A stretch of DNA of 29,519 nucleotides from an uncultured Lachnospiraceae bacterium. Its GTDB lineage: Bacteria; Bacillota; Clostridia; Lachnospirales; Lachnospiraceae. The notes below the pieces were generated by a model. That model was not told the origin of the DNA. It saw only the letters and a list, made by a program, of their open reading frames with translations, and searched no databases. How positions within the stretch are numbered: position 1 is the first letter of the stretch; every line of letters begins with the position of its first letter. Location: assembly GCA_934371475.1 (NCBI GenBank), contig CAKRNX010000011.1, positions 1 to 29,519 of the forward strand. The letters are read 5' to 3'. Shown here in pieces: positions 6,783 to 15,746 of the stretch. The position numbers were made by a program, and so were the translations under genes.

Positions 6783-7862
6783 ATGAACAGCGCAATCATC
6801 TGTTTTACTGCCGCCGGTGTACAGACGGCTCTGCGGATCAGAGAGAGCCTGGCCGGCTGGGAGTCCGGGAGCCGGATCAGGATCTGGTGTAAAAAGAAGG
6901 ATTATTTTGCCGGGGACTGCGTGCAGATCCTCGACGGTTCACTGAGAGAGTGGACAGGGGCGCGGTTTGCAGACAGCGATGCGGTGATTTTTGTCGGAGC
7001 GACAGGAATTGCAGTGCGCAGTATTGCGCCGTTTCTGGTGAGCAAGACAAAGGATCCTGCAGTGATTGCTGTGGATGAGCAGGGCAAATTTGTGATTTCG
7101 CTTGTGTCAGGCCATATCGGCGGTGCGAATGAGCTCTGTGCAGGGATCGCAGCAGATCTGCAGTCGATTCCTGTGATTACGACAGCTACGGACCTGAACG
7201 GAAAATTTGCGGTAGATGTGTTTGCCGGGAAAAATCATCTCTGGATTTCCGATATGAAGATTGCCAAGGAGATTTCCGCGGCGCTGCTGGACGGAGAACA
7301 GGTGGCGTTTGTCAGTGATTTCCCGGTGGACGGAAAGCTTCCGCTGGAGCTGGTGACAGATCGTAAGGACCGTCATCAGGAGATAAGGTATGAGATACGT
7401 GTGACTGTGAGAAAACCTTCCGGGGCGGATGAGGCGGAAACAGGCCGGAAGATCCTTTCTCTTGTCCCGAAAGCTGCCGTGCTGGGGATAGGTTGCCGCA
7501 GAGGCAAAGAAGCCGGTGTACTGGAGGCATTTGTGACAGAGGTGCTGGAGGCTCACGGGATCTGGCCACAGGCGATTGCCCGAGTGTGCAGCATTGATGT
7601 GAAGGCTGATGAGCCGGGGTTGCTGCAGCTGTGCCGGGAGAGGGCTCTGCCGTTTGTCACATATTCTGCAGAAGAGCTGATGCGTGTGCCGGGAGTATTT
7701 GGCAGTTCGGCTTTTGTGGCAGGACAGGTGGGCGTAGACAATGTATGTGAGCGCAGCGCTGTGCGGGGAAGTGAAAACGGGACGCTGCTCATAGGAAAAA
7801 CTGCCAGAGACGGCATGACGGCAGCTCTGGCGCTGAAGAAAGGAATGATACATTTTGAATAA
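6783..7862 (+). CDS. cbiG: Cobalt-precorrin-5A hydrolase (CbiG)
   Basis: A 359-residue enzyme that opens the delta-lactone ring of cobalt-precorrin-5A, releasing acetaldehyde, in the ring-contraction part of the anaerobic pathway. The N-terminal half carries VIFVGATGIAVRSIAPFL and VISLVSGHIGGANELC. The C-terminal CbiG domain has LGIGCRRGKEAGVLEAF and ends with VCERSAVRGSENGTLLIGK. Normal family length. The start at ATG 6783 follows GAGAGGA and sits 1 base after the cbiF stop. It overlaps cbiH by 8 bases. Confidence 0.95.
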   Translation: MNSAIICFTAAGVQTALRIRESLAGWESGSRIRIWCKKKDYFAGDCVQILDGSLREWTGARFADSDAVIFVGATGIAVRSIAPFLVSKTKDPAVIAVDEQGKFVISLVSGHIGGANELCAGIAADLQSIPVITTATDLNGKFAVDVFAGKNHLWISDMKIAKEISAALLDGEQVAFVSDFPVDGKLPLELVTDRKDRHQEIRYEIRVTVRKPSGADEAETGRKILSLVPKAAVLGIGCRRGKEAGVLEAFVTEVLEAHGIWPQAIARVCSIDVKADEPGLLQLCRERALPFVTYSAEELMRVPGVFGSSAFVAGQVGVDNVCERSAVRGSENGTLLIGKTARDGMTAALALKKGMIHFE

Positions 7863-8586
7863 AATAATGGTAGTCGGCATCGGGCCGGGCGCATATGAAC
7901 AGATGACGATCCGTGCAGCCGAAGCACTGAAAAACTGCGATGTGATTGTAGGATATACGGTATATGTGGATCTGGTAAAAGAACATTTTCCGGATAAAGA
8001 ATTCCTGACGACACCCATGCGAAAGGAAGCAGACCGCTGTGTGCTGGCGTTTGAGGAGGCAACCAAAGGAAAAACAGTAGCCATGATCTGCAGCGGGGAC
8101 GCCGGTGTGTACGGAATGTCCGGGCTGATGCTGGAGATCGGAAAGAATTATCCGGATATTGAGGTGGAAGTAATCCCCGGTGTGACGGCGGTTCTGAGCG
8201 GAGCGGCTGTGCTGGGCGCGCCGCTGATCCATGATTTCTGTCTGATCAGTTTAAGCGATCTGCTGACCCCGTGGGAGAAGATTGAAAAGCGCCTGCTGAA
8301 GGCGTCTGAGGCAGATTTTGCCATTTGTCTGTACAATCCGTCCAGCAAGAAGCGCCATGACTATCTGCAGAAGGCCTGTGATCTGATGATGCAGTTTAAA
8401 TCGCCGGAGACCGTGTGCGGAATTGTCTCCAACATTGGAAGAGAGGGCGAAGAAGGCAGAGTCATGACTCTGCGTGAGCTGCGGGATACTCAGGTAGATA
8501 TGTTTACAACGGTATTTGTGGGTAATTCCCAGACCATCTGTCTGAATGGAAGAATGGTAACACCGAGAGGATACCGGTATGAATAA
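7855..8586 (+). CDS. cbiH: Cobalt-precorrin-3 C17-methyltransferase (CbiH)
   Basis: A 243-residue SAM-dependent methylase that methylates C17 and drives ring contraction. Family features are VVGIGPGAYEQMTIRAAEAL, VIVGYTVYVDLVK at about 30-42, MICSGDAGVYGMSG at about 79-92 and VIPGVTAVLSGAAVLGAPLIHDF at about 106-128. I start it at TTG 7855, overlapping the cbiG stop, with AAAGGA 11 bases upstream. ATG 7867 is a possible start four codons later but has no better binding site. The stop overlaps the start of the cbiJ-E-T fusion. Confidence 0.94.
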   Translation: MNKIMVVGIGPGAYEQMTIRAAEALKNCDVIVGYTVYVDLVKEHFPDKEFLTTPMRKEADRCVLAFEEATKGKTVAMICSGDAGVYGMSGLMLEIGKNYPDIEVEVIPGVTAVLSGAAVLGAPLIHDFCLISLSDLLTPWEKIEKRLLKASEADFAICLYNPSSKKRHDYLQKACDLMMQFKSPETVCGIVSNIGREGEEGRVMTLRELRDTQVDMFTTVFVGNSQTICLNGRMVTPRGYRYE

Positions 8587-10579
8587 GCTGCTGCTGTTTG
8601 CCGGGACGACAGAAGGGCGTATGCTGGCAGAATTTCTGGAGAGACAGGGGATTTCCTGCGATGTATGCGTGGCGACAGAGTACGGGGAGCAGCTCCTGGA
8701 CGAGCATGCTTCCCATCATCGGATCCATGCGGGAAGGCTGGATCAGGAAGAGATGGAAGCGCTGATGCGTCAGCAGGGTATCACGATCACCGTGGATGCC
8801 ACACATCCTTATGCGGCGGTGGTATCGGAAAATATCAAAGAAGCCTGTAAAAATGCGGGCAGCAGATATCTGCGTCTTCTGAGGGAGGCGGAAGATATTG
8901 AAAAAAACTGTACGTTTGTCAGGACGCTGGACGAGGCGGTGGAATATCTGAAAACTACCGGCGGAAAAATCCTGGCGGCGACAGGGAGCAAGGAACTGCA
9001 AAAATATACGGCGATCCCGGATTATCAGGAGCGCGTGGTGGCCAGGGTACTGTCTACGCCGGAGGCGGCGCAGGAGTGCGCAAAACTTGGGTTCTGCGGA
9101 AAAAATCTGATCTGTATGCAGGGACCGTTCGGAGAAGAATTAAACTATGCAATGCTGCGTCAGACCGGTGCGAGATATCTTGTGACAAAGGAATCCGGAA
9201 AAACCGGGGGATTTCCGGAAAAGGTGCGGGCGGCCAGCCGGGCGGGAGCCAGACTGATCGTGATCGGACGGCCGGTCAGAGAGGAGGGATATTCCTCCGT
9301 GGAGATCCGCAGGATCTTGTGCCGGGAGCTGAATATTTCTGTCAGGAGACAGGTCTGGCTGGTTGGCATCGGCATGGGAAATCCGGAGAATATGACGCTG
9401 GAGGCCAGACATGCCTGTGAAAAGGCGGACGTACTGATCGGTGCGGAGCGTATGCTGGAGGCTGCCGCGGATCTGCCGCAGCCACGCTATAAAGCCTATC
9501 TGTCAGAGAAGATCCGGGATTTTGTGCTGGAGCATCCGGAATATGAGAGGGTTGTCGTTCTGCTTTCCGGTGATACGGGATTTTACAGCGGAGCTAAAAA
9601 ACTGATCGACTGTTTCAAGGAAGATGATATTCATGTCTGCTGCGGGATCTCTTCTGTCGTTTATCTGTGCGGGCGGCTGCATACTTCATGGGATGATGTG
9701 AAGCTGGTGAGCATTCATGGCAGGGTACAGAACCTGATCAGCGCAGTCCGGACGCATAAAAAAGTGTTTGTTCTGGTAGGCAGACAGGACAGTTTTCAGC
9801 AGATGTGCCGGGAATTGTCGGAGTACGGTCTGGATCATGTGATGGTTCACGCGGGTTGCCATCTGTCTTATCCGGAGGAGGCGATCGTTTCCGGGAAGCC
9901 GGGAGAACTTGAGGAGACACCGGTGGGAGACCTGACGGCGGTATTGATTGAAAATGAACGGCCGGAAATGGTGATTACACACGGACTTGAGGATGAATGT
10001 TTCCTGAGAGATAAAGTCCCCATGACCAAGAGCGAGGTGCGCAGTATCTCACTCTCAAAACTGGAGCTGTGCCGGGACAGCGTGGTTTATGATGTGGGAG
10101 CCGGTACCGGTTCTGTGTCCATTGAGATGGCGCTGCAGGCATCTGAGGGATATGTCTATGCCATAGAGAAGAAGCCGGAAGCTGTGGAACTGATCAGAAA
10201 AAACCAGAAAAAGTTCGGTGTATCCAATCTGGAAGTGATCTCTGGTCTGGCTCCGGAGGCACTTGAGGATCTGCCCGTGCCGACCCATGCGTTTATCGGT
10301 GGTTCTTCCGGCAATCTGGAACAGATTATGGAGCTGCTTCTGCACAAAAATCCCAGAATTCGCATAGTGATCAATGCGATTGCACTGGAGACTGTGGCGG
10401 AAGCGCTTTCCTGCGTGAAAAAGCTGCCGGTGGAGCGGACGGACATTGTGACGGTCAGCGTGGGAAAATCAAAAGAACTGGGACATTACCATATGATGAT
10501 GGGACAGAATCCGGTCTATGTGATTTCGTGCAGCGGAGTCGGAGAACTATGTCATGCAGATGCATTCCTGAGCTGCTGA
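8579..10579 (+). CDS. cbiJET: CbiJ-CbiE-CbiT triple fusion
   Basis: A 666-residue protein joining three sequential enzymes. Residues 1 to about 250 are CbiJ, cobalt-precorrin-6A reductase (LLLFAGTTEGRMLAEFL; DATHPYAAVVSENI). Residues about 258-460 are CbiE, the C5-methyltransferase (VWLVGIGMGNPENMTLEA; LLSGDTGFYSGA; GISSVVYLCGRL). Residues about 464-666 are CbiT, the C15-methyltransferase/decarboxylase (HGLEDECFLRDKVPMTKSEV, SAM motif VYDVGAGTGSVSIEMAL near 503). CbiE-CbiT fusions (CobL) are common; adding CbiJ in front is less so. There is no frameshift across either junction. The start overlaps the end of cbiH. The fusion would hand cobalt-precorrin-6 to -8 intermediates from one domain to the next. 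Confidence 0.95.
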   Translation: MNKLLLFAGTTEGRMLAEFLERQGISCDVCVATEYGEQLLDEHASHHRIHAGRLDQEEMEALMRQQGITITVDATHPYAAVVSENIKEACKNAGSRYLRLLREAEDIEKNCTFVRTLDEAVEYLKTTGGKILAATGSKELQKYTAIPDYQERVVARVLSTPEAAQECAKLGFCGKNLICMQGPFGEELNYAMLRQTGARYLVTKESGKTGGFPEKVRAASRAGARLIVIGRPVREEGYSSVEIRRILCRELNISVRRQVWLVGIGMGNPENMTLEARHACEKADVLIGAERMLEAAADLPQPRYKAYLSEKIRDFVLEHPEYERVVVLLSGDTGFYSGAKKLIDCFKEDDIHVCCGISSVVYLCGRLHTSWDDVKLVSIHGRVQNLISAVRTHKKVFVLVGRQDSFQQMCRELSEYGLDHVMVHAGCHLSYPEEAIVSGKPGELEETPVGDLTAVLIENERPEMVITHGLEDECFLRDKVPMTKSEVRSISLSKLELCRDSVVYDVGAGTGSVSIEMALQASEGYVYAIEKKPEAVELIRKNQKKFGVSNLEVISGLAPEALEDLPVPTHAFIGGSSGNLEQIMELLLHKNPRIRIVINAIALETVAEALSCVKKLPVERTDIVTVSVGKSKELGHYHMMMGQNPVYVISCSGVGELCHADAFLSC

Positions 10580-10639
10580 CAGGCAGTGAAAGAAGAATCT
10601 CTGTCATCTTGATGGAGATAGAACAGAAAGGGGAATGGG

Positions 10640-11995
10640 ATGTCTTACCCGAGAGTATTGCTTGCCGCCGGTTCCAGCGGCAGCGGAAAAACACTGATTA
10701 CCTGCGGGATTCTGCAGGCGCTCTGCGAGCGTGGAATGAAAGCAGCCTCGTTTAAATGCGGGCCGGATTATATTGACCCCATGTTCCATTCCAGGGTACT
10801 GGGGACGAAATCAAGGAATCTTGACACCTTTTTTACGAATAAGGAAACAACCCGCTATCTGTTCTGCAAGACGGCAGCGGAGGCGGATATTTCTGTGATG
10901 GAAGGCGTCATGGGATATTATGACGGACTCGGCGGAGTCTCTGCTCAGGCCAGTGCTTATGACCTGGCGAGAGTGACAGATACGCCGACAGTGCTGATTG
11001 TCAACTGTAAAGGGATGAGTCTGTCTGTGCTGGCATATCTGAAAGGATATTTGGAATACCGGCCGGACAGCCGGATCAGAGGAGTAATCTTCAATCAGCT
11101 TTCCCCCATGCTGTATCCGCAGATCAGTAAGCTGGCGGAGGAAGAGCTTGGGGTGCGCAGTTTCGGCTATGTGCCGGTGATGAAGGAGCTGAAGCTGGAG
11201 AGCAGACATCTGGGGCTGGTGATGCCGGATGAGATTGACGGACTGAGAGAGAATCTGCATAAACTGGCCGGTGTGCTGGAAGAGACGCTTGACCTGTCAG
11301 GCATGATTGAGCTGGCCCGGTCTGCGCCGGATCTCACAGGGCAGCCGCCGGAGTATCATGTCTGCCAGGGAAGTCCGGTGATTGCAGTGGCCAGGGATGA
11401 GGCGTTTTGTTTCCTGTATGAGGATAATCTGGATCTGCTTGAGAGAATGGGCGCAAAGCTGAAATTTTTCTCTCCGCTGAGAGATCAGGAGCTGCCAGCA
11501 GATGCAGACGGGCTGCTGCTGTACGGAGGATATCCGGAGCTGCATGCAAAAGAACTCAGCAGGAATGTTTCCATGCGGGAGAGCATCCGCCGGGCGGTGC
11601 AGGGAGGAATGCCCTGTATGGCTGAGTGCGGCGGTTTTATGTATCTGCAGCAGGAGATGGAAGATATGGACGGCCATACATATCCTGTGGTCGGGGCTGT
11701 CAGCGGTCGGGCATACCGGACACAGAAGCTCGGGCGTTTCGGCTATATTATGCTGACACCCCAGAAGGAGCAGATGCTTGGCATGGATCTGGGAGAGATC
11801 CGCGGTCATGAGTTCCACTATTTTGACAGTACGGACTGCGGGGATGCATTTCTGGCTTCCAAGCCGCTGAGAAAGCGCAGCTGGAGCTGCATTCAGGGGA
11901 CAGACACCTATATTGCAGGTTTTCCGCATTTGTACTATTATTCTAATCCCGGGATTGCGGAATGTTTTTTGAAGAAATGCGAAGAGAGAATGTGA
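10640..11995 (+). CDS. cbiA: Cobyrinic acid a,c-diamide synthase (CbiA)
   Basis: A 451-residue ATP- and glutamine-dependent amidase that converts the a and c carboxyls of cob(II)yrinate to amides. The N-terminal P-loop GSSGSGKTLITCGI (about 9-22) and the FKCGPDYIDPMFH motif at about 38-50 mark the ATP domain. The C-terminal class I glutamine amidotransferase domain has the nucleophile Cys330 in MAECGGFMYL, and PHLYYYSNP near the end. GGGG lies upstream of ATG 10640. It follows the cbiJ-E-T fusion by 60 bases; cbiB follows after 19. Confidence 0.96.
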   Translation: MSYPRVLLAAGSSGSGKTLITCGILQALCERGMKAASFKCGPDYIDPMFHSRVLGTKSRNLDTFFTNKETTRYLFCKTAAEADISVMEGVMGYYDGLGGVSAQASAYDLARVTDTPTVLIVNCKGMSLSVLAYLKGYLEYRPDSRIRGVIFNQLSPMLYPQISKLAEEELGVRSFGYVPVMKELKLESRHLGLVMPDEIDGLRENLHKLAGVLEETLDLSGMIELARSAPDLTGQPPEYHVCQGSPVIAVARDEAFCFLYEDNLDLLERMGAKLKFFSPLRDQELPADADGLLLYGGYPELHAKELSRNVSMRESIRRAVQGGMPCMAECGGFMYLQQEMEDMDGHTYPVVGAVSGRAYRTQKLGRFGYIMLTPQKEQMLGMDLGEIRGHEFHYFDSTDCGDAFLASKPLRKRSWSCIQGTDTYIAGFPHLYYYSNPGIAECFLKKCEERM

Positions 11996-12014
11996 GGAAA
12001 GGGTTTGGTGAATT

Positions 12015-12992
12015 ATGACAGAATTATCGCTGCTGGCGGTTCTGGCAGGCTTCCTTCTTGACCTGCTGGTAGGGGATCCTCACTGGCTGTATCATCCGGT
12101 GCGCCTGGTGGGCAGTCTGATTTCCGGAGCAGAGAAACTGCTGCGCAGATGTTTTCCCGCTACAGAGCGGGGAGAGCGGACGGCGGGGCTGGTGCTGATT
12201 GTCATTGTGACAGGCATCACAACAGCAGTGCCGGCTCTGATCCTGTACGGAGCGTCATTTGTCAGCCGGTGGCTGGTATTTGCATTGGAAACCATCATGT
12301 GTTACCAGCTGTTTGCGGTGAGATCTCTGAAGGATGAGTCCATGAAGGTCTACCGGGAACTGGTGCGCCCGGATCTGGGGAGAGCCAGAAAAGCTGTTTC
12401 CATGATTGTAGGACGGGATACGCAGAACCTGACTGCGGAAGGCGTGACGAAGGCAGCGGTAGAGACGGTAGCTGAGAATACGTCAGACGGAATTATCGCC
12501 CCGATGCTCTATATGGTAATCGGCGGCCCTGTGCTTGGATGGATGTATAAATCAGTCAATACGATGGATTCCATGGTAGGATATAAAAACGATAAATATT
12601 TGAATTTCGGCCGTTATGCGGCGAAACTGGACGATGTGTTAAATTACATACCGGCGCGCCTTTCCGCTGTGCTGATGATTGCGGCATCGGCGCTGTCCGG
12701 GCTGGATGCGAAAGAGGCGGCCCGGATTTTTGTGAGGGACCGCTATAACCATGCGAGTCCGAATTCAGCCCAGACAGAGGCGGTGATGGCCGGTGCGCTG
12801 CATGTGCAGCTGGCGGGCGACGCCTGGTATTTTGGAAAGCTCTGCAAAAAGAAAACGATCGGGGACGACATCCGGAAAACAGAACCGAAGGATATTGTAA
12901 GGGCTAACCGGCTGCTCTATGTTTCCTCCGTGCTGTCGCTTGCAGTGTTTCTGGCACTGCGGTTTGCAGTCCTGCAGTTTGCCGGTGTCTGA
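12015..12992 (+). CDS. cbiB: Adenosylcobinamide-phosphate synthase (CbiB)
   Basis: A 325-residue inner-membrane enzyme that joins adenosylcobyric acid to (R)-1-amino-2-propanol O-phosphate. Family features are the N-terminal LDLLVGDPHWLYHPVRLVG at about 16-34, VETVAENTSDGIIAPMLYM near 149-167, GWMYKSVNTMDSMVGY near 175-190 and NHASPNSAQTEAVMAGAL near 245-262. Several hydrophobic segments fit its membrane location. The substrate phosphate is supplied by CobD, encoded next after a 118-base gap that holds repeat copy B. Confidence 0.96.
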   Translation: MTELSLLAVLAGFLLDLLVGDPHWLYHPVRLVGSLISGAEKLLRRCFPATERGERTAGLVLIVIVTGITTAVPALILYGASFVSRWLVFALETIMCYQLFAVRSLKDESMKVYRELVRPDLGRARKAVSMIVGRDTQNLTAEGVTKAAVETVAENTSDGIIAPMLYMVIGGPVLGWMYKSVNTMDSMVGYKNDKYLNFGRYAAKLDDVLNYIPARLSAVLMIAASALSGLDAKEAARIFVRDRYNHASPNSAQTEAVMAGALHVQLAGDAWYFGKLCKKKTIGDDIRKTEPKDIVRANRLLYVSSVLSLAVFLALRFAVLQFAGV

Positions 12993-12997
12993 TCAAT

Positions 12998-13089
12998 ACA
13001 TTAGATGGGAAAGTGCTTCCCGCCTCTATAGGTGGCGGGAAGCAAGTTAGTATCAGTGGTGGGAGTCAATCCTGCCGGGGCATTCTTGA
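12998..13089 (+). repeat. Two-hairpin intergenic repeat, copy B (full length)
   Basis: A 92-bp copy between cbiB and cobD. It contains a perfect stem TGCTTCCCGCC/GGCGGGAAGCA (13014-13024 with 13034-13044) around a loop with TCTATAGG, then GGTGGGAGTCA (the reverse complement of a block in copy A), and ends GGCATTCTTGA. The first arm of the terminal hairpin is eroded (CAATCCTGC instead of CAAGAATGC). It aligns end to end with the copy at 21172. It ends 21 bases before cobD. Confidence 0.75.
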
Positions 13090-13110
13090 AAGTATGAGGA
13101 GGAGAGCCTG

Positions 13111-14160
13111 ATGCAGAAAGAGATTCATGGCGGGGATATTTACGGTACGCCCTGCAGAATAGATTTCTCTGCCAATATTAATCCGCTGGGAATGCCGGAG
13201 CGGGTAGTGCAGGCGGCCTGCGAAGGCGTTCGCCTCTCTGCCGGATATCCGGATCTTCACTGCAGACAGCTGCGGACGGCCATCGCGGAGAGAGAGCAGG
13301 TGCCGGAGCAATGGATTATCTGCGGAAACGGTGCCGCAGAGCTGGTATATGCGCTGACCGCTGCATTAAAGCCGAGGAGGGCGCTGCTGACGGCACCGGG
13401 ATTTGCAGAGTATGAACAGGCACTGCGGGCGTTTGGCGATGATTGTCAGCTGAGTTTTTATTATTGCAGAGAAGAGAATGGTTTTGCGCTGAAAGAAGAT
13501 TACCTGAACTGTCTGACACCGGATCTGGATCTGGTGTTTCTGTGCAGTCCCAATAATCCTACCGGACTGACTATCCCGGCAGATCTGGCGGAGCAGATTG
13601 CGCACAGATGCGAGGAAAATCATATTTTTCTGGTAATGGATGAGTGCTTCAACGGTTTCCTGGAACAGGGAGATGCGCTGAGCATGAAGCGTTTCTCGGG
13701 AAAGATGCCCGGGCTTTTTATTCTGAAAGCTTTTACCAAACTGTATGCCATGGCGGGACTGCGGCTGGGATACGGTCTGTGCAGTGATCAGGGGCTGCTT
13801 GGGCGGATGCACTGTATGCTTCAGCCGTGGAATGTGTCGATACCGGCACAGATGGCGGGATGTGCGGCACTGAAAGAGACAGAGTTTGTGAAGGAAACCA
13901 GAGCCTATATCCGCAGAGAACGGACCATTTTGCTTGATGAGCTGAGAAAGAGACAGTATTTCTGTCTTGATTCAGAGGCAAATTATATATTTTTCAGGGG
14001 TCCCAGGGATCTGTACGACCGGTGCAGGGAAGAAGGGATCCTGATCCGAGACTGCAGTAATTACCGGGGGCTTGCTCCGGGTTATTTCCGGATTGCGGTG
14101 AGAACCCGGAAAGAGAATGAGGAGCTGCTGCGGGTACTTGACAGGATTGTGGGAGTGTGA
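13111..14160 (+). CDS. cobD: L-threonine-O-3-phosphate decarboxylase (CobD)
   Basis: A 349-residue PLP-dependent class I aminotransferase-fold enzyme that makes (R)-1-amino-2-propanol O-phosphate for CbiB. It begins with HGGDIYGTPCRIDFSANINP, typical of CobD, has CSPNNPTGLTIP near 145-156, and the PLP lysine is Lys210 in KAFTKLYAMAGLRLGYG. The close relative HisC is less likely given the N-terminal HGG motif and the position between cbiB and cbiP. GAGGAGGAG precedes ATG 13111. Repeat copies B and C flank the gene. Confidence 0.92.
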   Translation: MQKEIHGGDIYGTPCRIDFSANINPLGMPERVVQAACEGVRLSAGYPDLHCRQLRTAIAEREQVPEQWIICGNGAAELVYALTAALKPRRALLTAPGFAEYEQALRAFGDDCQLSFYYCREENGFALKEDYLNCLTPDLDLVFLCSPNNPTGLTIPADLAEQIAHRCEENHIFLVMDECFNGFLEQGDALSMKRFSGKMPGLFILKAFTKLYAMAGLRLGYGLCSDQGLLGRMHCMLQPWNVSIPAQMAGCAALKETEFVKETRAYIRRERTILLDELRKRQYFCLDSEANYIFFRGPRDLYDRCREEGILIRDCSNYRGLAPGYFRIAVRTRKENEELLRVLDRIVGV

Positions 14161-14161
14161 A

Positions 14162-14204
14162 GCGCGCAGTAACTGTGTAATCAAGAATACGGGGATATTC
14201 TTGA
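14162..14204 (+). repeat. Two-hairpin intergenic repeat, copy C (3' part only)
   Basis: A partial copy keeping a GCGCGCAGTAAC stretch (compare CGCGCACCTCGCAGC in the 21172 copy) and the terminal hairpin CAAGAATA/TATTCTTG (14182-14189 with 14196-14203), in which a compensating change keeps the stem paired. It begins directly after the cobD stop and ends 21 bases before the cbiP ATG. Confidence 0.6.
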
Positions 14205-14225
14205 ACATTGGAAAAGAGGAATGAT

Positions 14226-15740
14226 ATGGCAAAGTCAATTATGATACAGGGAACCATGTCCAATGCGGGAAAAAGTCTGCTGGCAGCGGGTTTGTGCAGA
14301 ATTTTCAGGCAGGATGGATATAGAGTGGCTCCTTTTAAATCTCAGAATATGGCTCTCAATTCCTTTATTACGGATGAAGGGCTGGAGATGGGAAGAGCGC
14401 AGGTCATGCAGGCGGAAGCCGCAGGGATTAAGCCGTCTGTGTATATGAACCCCATTCTGCTTAAACCGACAAATGACGTGGGAAGCCAGGTCATTGTGAA
14501 CGGTGAGGTGCTGGGAAATATGCCGGCGCGGGAGTATTTTGCGTACAAGAAGAAACTGATACCGGATATTATGCATGCGTACCACAGGCTGGAGGAAGAG
14601 TACGATATCATTGTGATTGAGGGAGCCGGAAGTCCGGCAGAGATCAACCTGAAGCAGGATGATATTGTCAATATGGGAATGGCAAAAATGGCCCATGCCC
14701 CGGTGATTCTGGTGGGAGATATTGACAGAGGCGGTGTGTTCGCCCAGCTGATCGGTACTGTGGATCTGCTGGAGCCTGATGAGCGTGCTATGGTAAAAGG
14801 CCTTGTGATCAACAAGTTCCGTGGAGACAAGACAATCCTGGATCCCGGCATCGTGATGCTGGAAAAGAAATCCGGTATTCCGGTTGTGGGAGTAGCGCCA
14901 TACATGAGGCTGGAGCTGGATGATGAGGACAGCCTGACCGAGCGGTTCCATGGCAGTCAGGAAGTCAGCCTGGTGGATATTGCAGTGATTCAGCTTCCCA
15001 GGATCTCTAATTTTACAGATTTTAATCCGTTTGAGATGATTGAAGGGGTATCTCTCCGTTACGTTAAGCATGCGGGTGAGTTGAAAAACCCGGATATGAT
15101 CATTCTTCCGGGAACGAAAAACACGATGGAGGATTTGCTGTGGATGCGGCAGAACGGGCTGGAGGCGGCAGTGACGAAAGCCGCAGCCGCCGGAACCGCA
15201 ATATTCGGGATCTGCGGCGGATATCAGATGCTGGGAGAGCGCCTGTCTGATCCGGAAGGCGTGGAAGCAGGCGGAGAGATCCGCGGGATGGGACTTCTGC
15301 CGATGGAGACTGTATTTGCAGACAGTAAGACAAGAACAAGAGTTGAGGGAAGATTTCTGCCTGTAGAGGGAACATTTGGAGGACTTTCCGGTGTGTCTTT
15401 TGAAGGATATGAGATCCATATGGGTGTCACGACTCTGACGGAAGGATGCAGGAGCCTGACAAGACTTGAGAGCCGGAGCGGAGATCGTGTGAACTGCAAA
15501 CAGGACGGCGCATGGAAGGATCATATTTTTGGTACCTATGTTCACGGAGTATTTGACCGGGAAGAGGTGGCCAGGCAGATTGTAATTGCACTGGGATGGC
15601 GCAAAGGCGTGGATATGTCCAGAGCGGCAGGCGTGAATTTTACGGAATTTAAGGAGACGCAGTACGATCTGCTGGCCAAAGGGCTGAGAGAGAGCATGGA
15701 TATGGAAAAGATTTATCAGATCATGGAAGAGGGAGTGTGA
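14226..15740 (+). CDS. cbiP: Cobyric acid synthase (CbiP)
   Basis: A 504-residue ATP- and glutamine-dependent enzyme amidating the b, d, e and g side chains of adenosylcobyrinic a,c-diamide to give cobyric acid. It begins SIMIQGTMSNAGKSLLAAGL with the P-loop variant, followed by FKSQNMALNSF near 37-47, and has the C-terminal glutaminase nucleophile Cys330 in IFGICGGYQMLG and a conserved GTYVHGVFD block near 436-444. I start at ATG 14226, which has GAGG at 14216-14219. An ATG at 14208 is in frame, but lies upstream of that site and just after repeat copy C. Confidence 0.96.
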   Translation: MAKSIMIQGTMSNAGKSLLAAGLCRIFRQDGYRVAPFKSQNMALNSFITDEGLEMGRAQVMQAEAAGIKPSVYMNPILLKPTNDVGSQVIVNGEVLGNMPAREYFAYKKKLIPDIMHAYHRLEEEYDIIVIEGAGSPAEINLKQDDIVNMGMAKMAHAPVILVGDIDRGGVFAQLIGTVDLLEPDERAMVKGLVINKFRGDKTILDPGIVMLEKKSGIPVVGVAPYMRLELDDEDSLTERFHGSQEVSLVDIAVIQLPRISNFTDFNPFEMIEGVSLRYVKHAGELKNPDMIILPGTKNTMEDLLWMRQNGLEAAVTKAAAAGTAIFGICGGYQMLGERLSDPEGVEAGGEIRGMGLLPMETVFADSKTRTRVEGRFLPVEGTFGGLSGVSFEGYEIHMGVTTLTEGCRSLTRLESRSGDRVNCKQDGAWKDHIFGTYVHGVFDREEVARQIVIALGWRKGVDMSRAAGVNFTEFKETQYDLLAKGLRESMDMEKIYQIMEEGV

Positions 15741-15746
15741 GAAGCC

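Noticed and set aside
13014..13044. Strong hairpin in repeat copy B as a terminator within the cbi operon
   Set aside because: The stem is 11 bp but no T-run follows, and the genes after it continue the same pathway.
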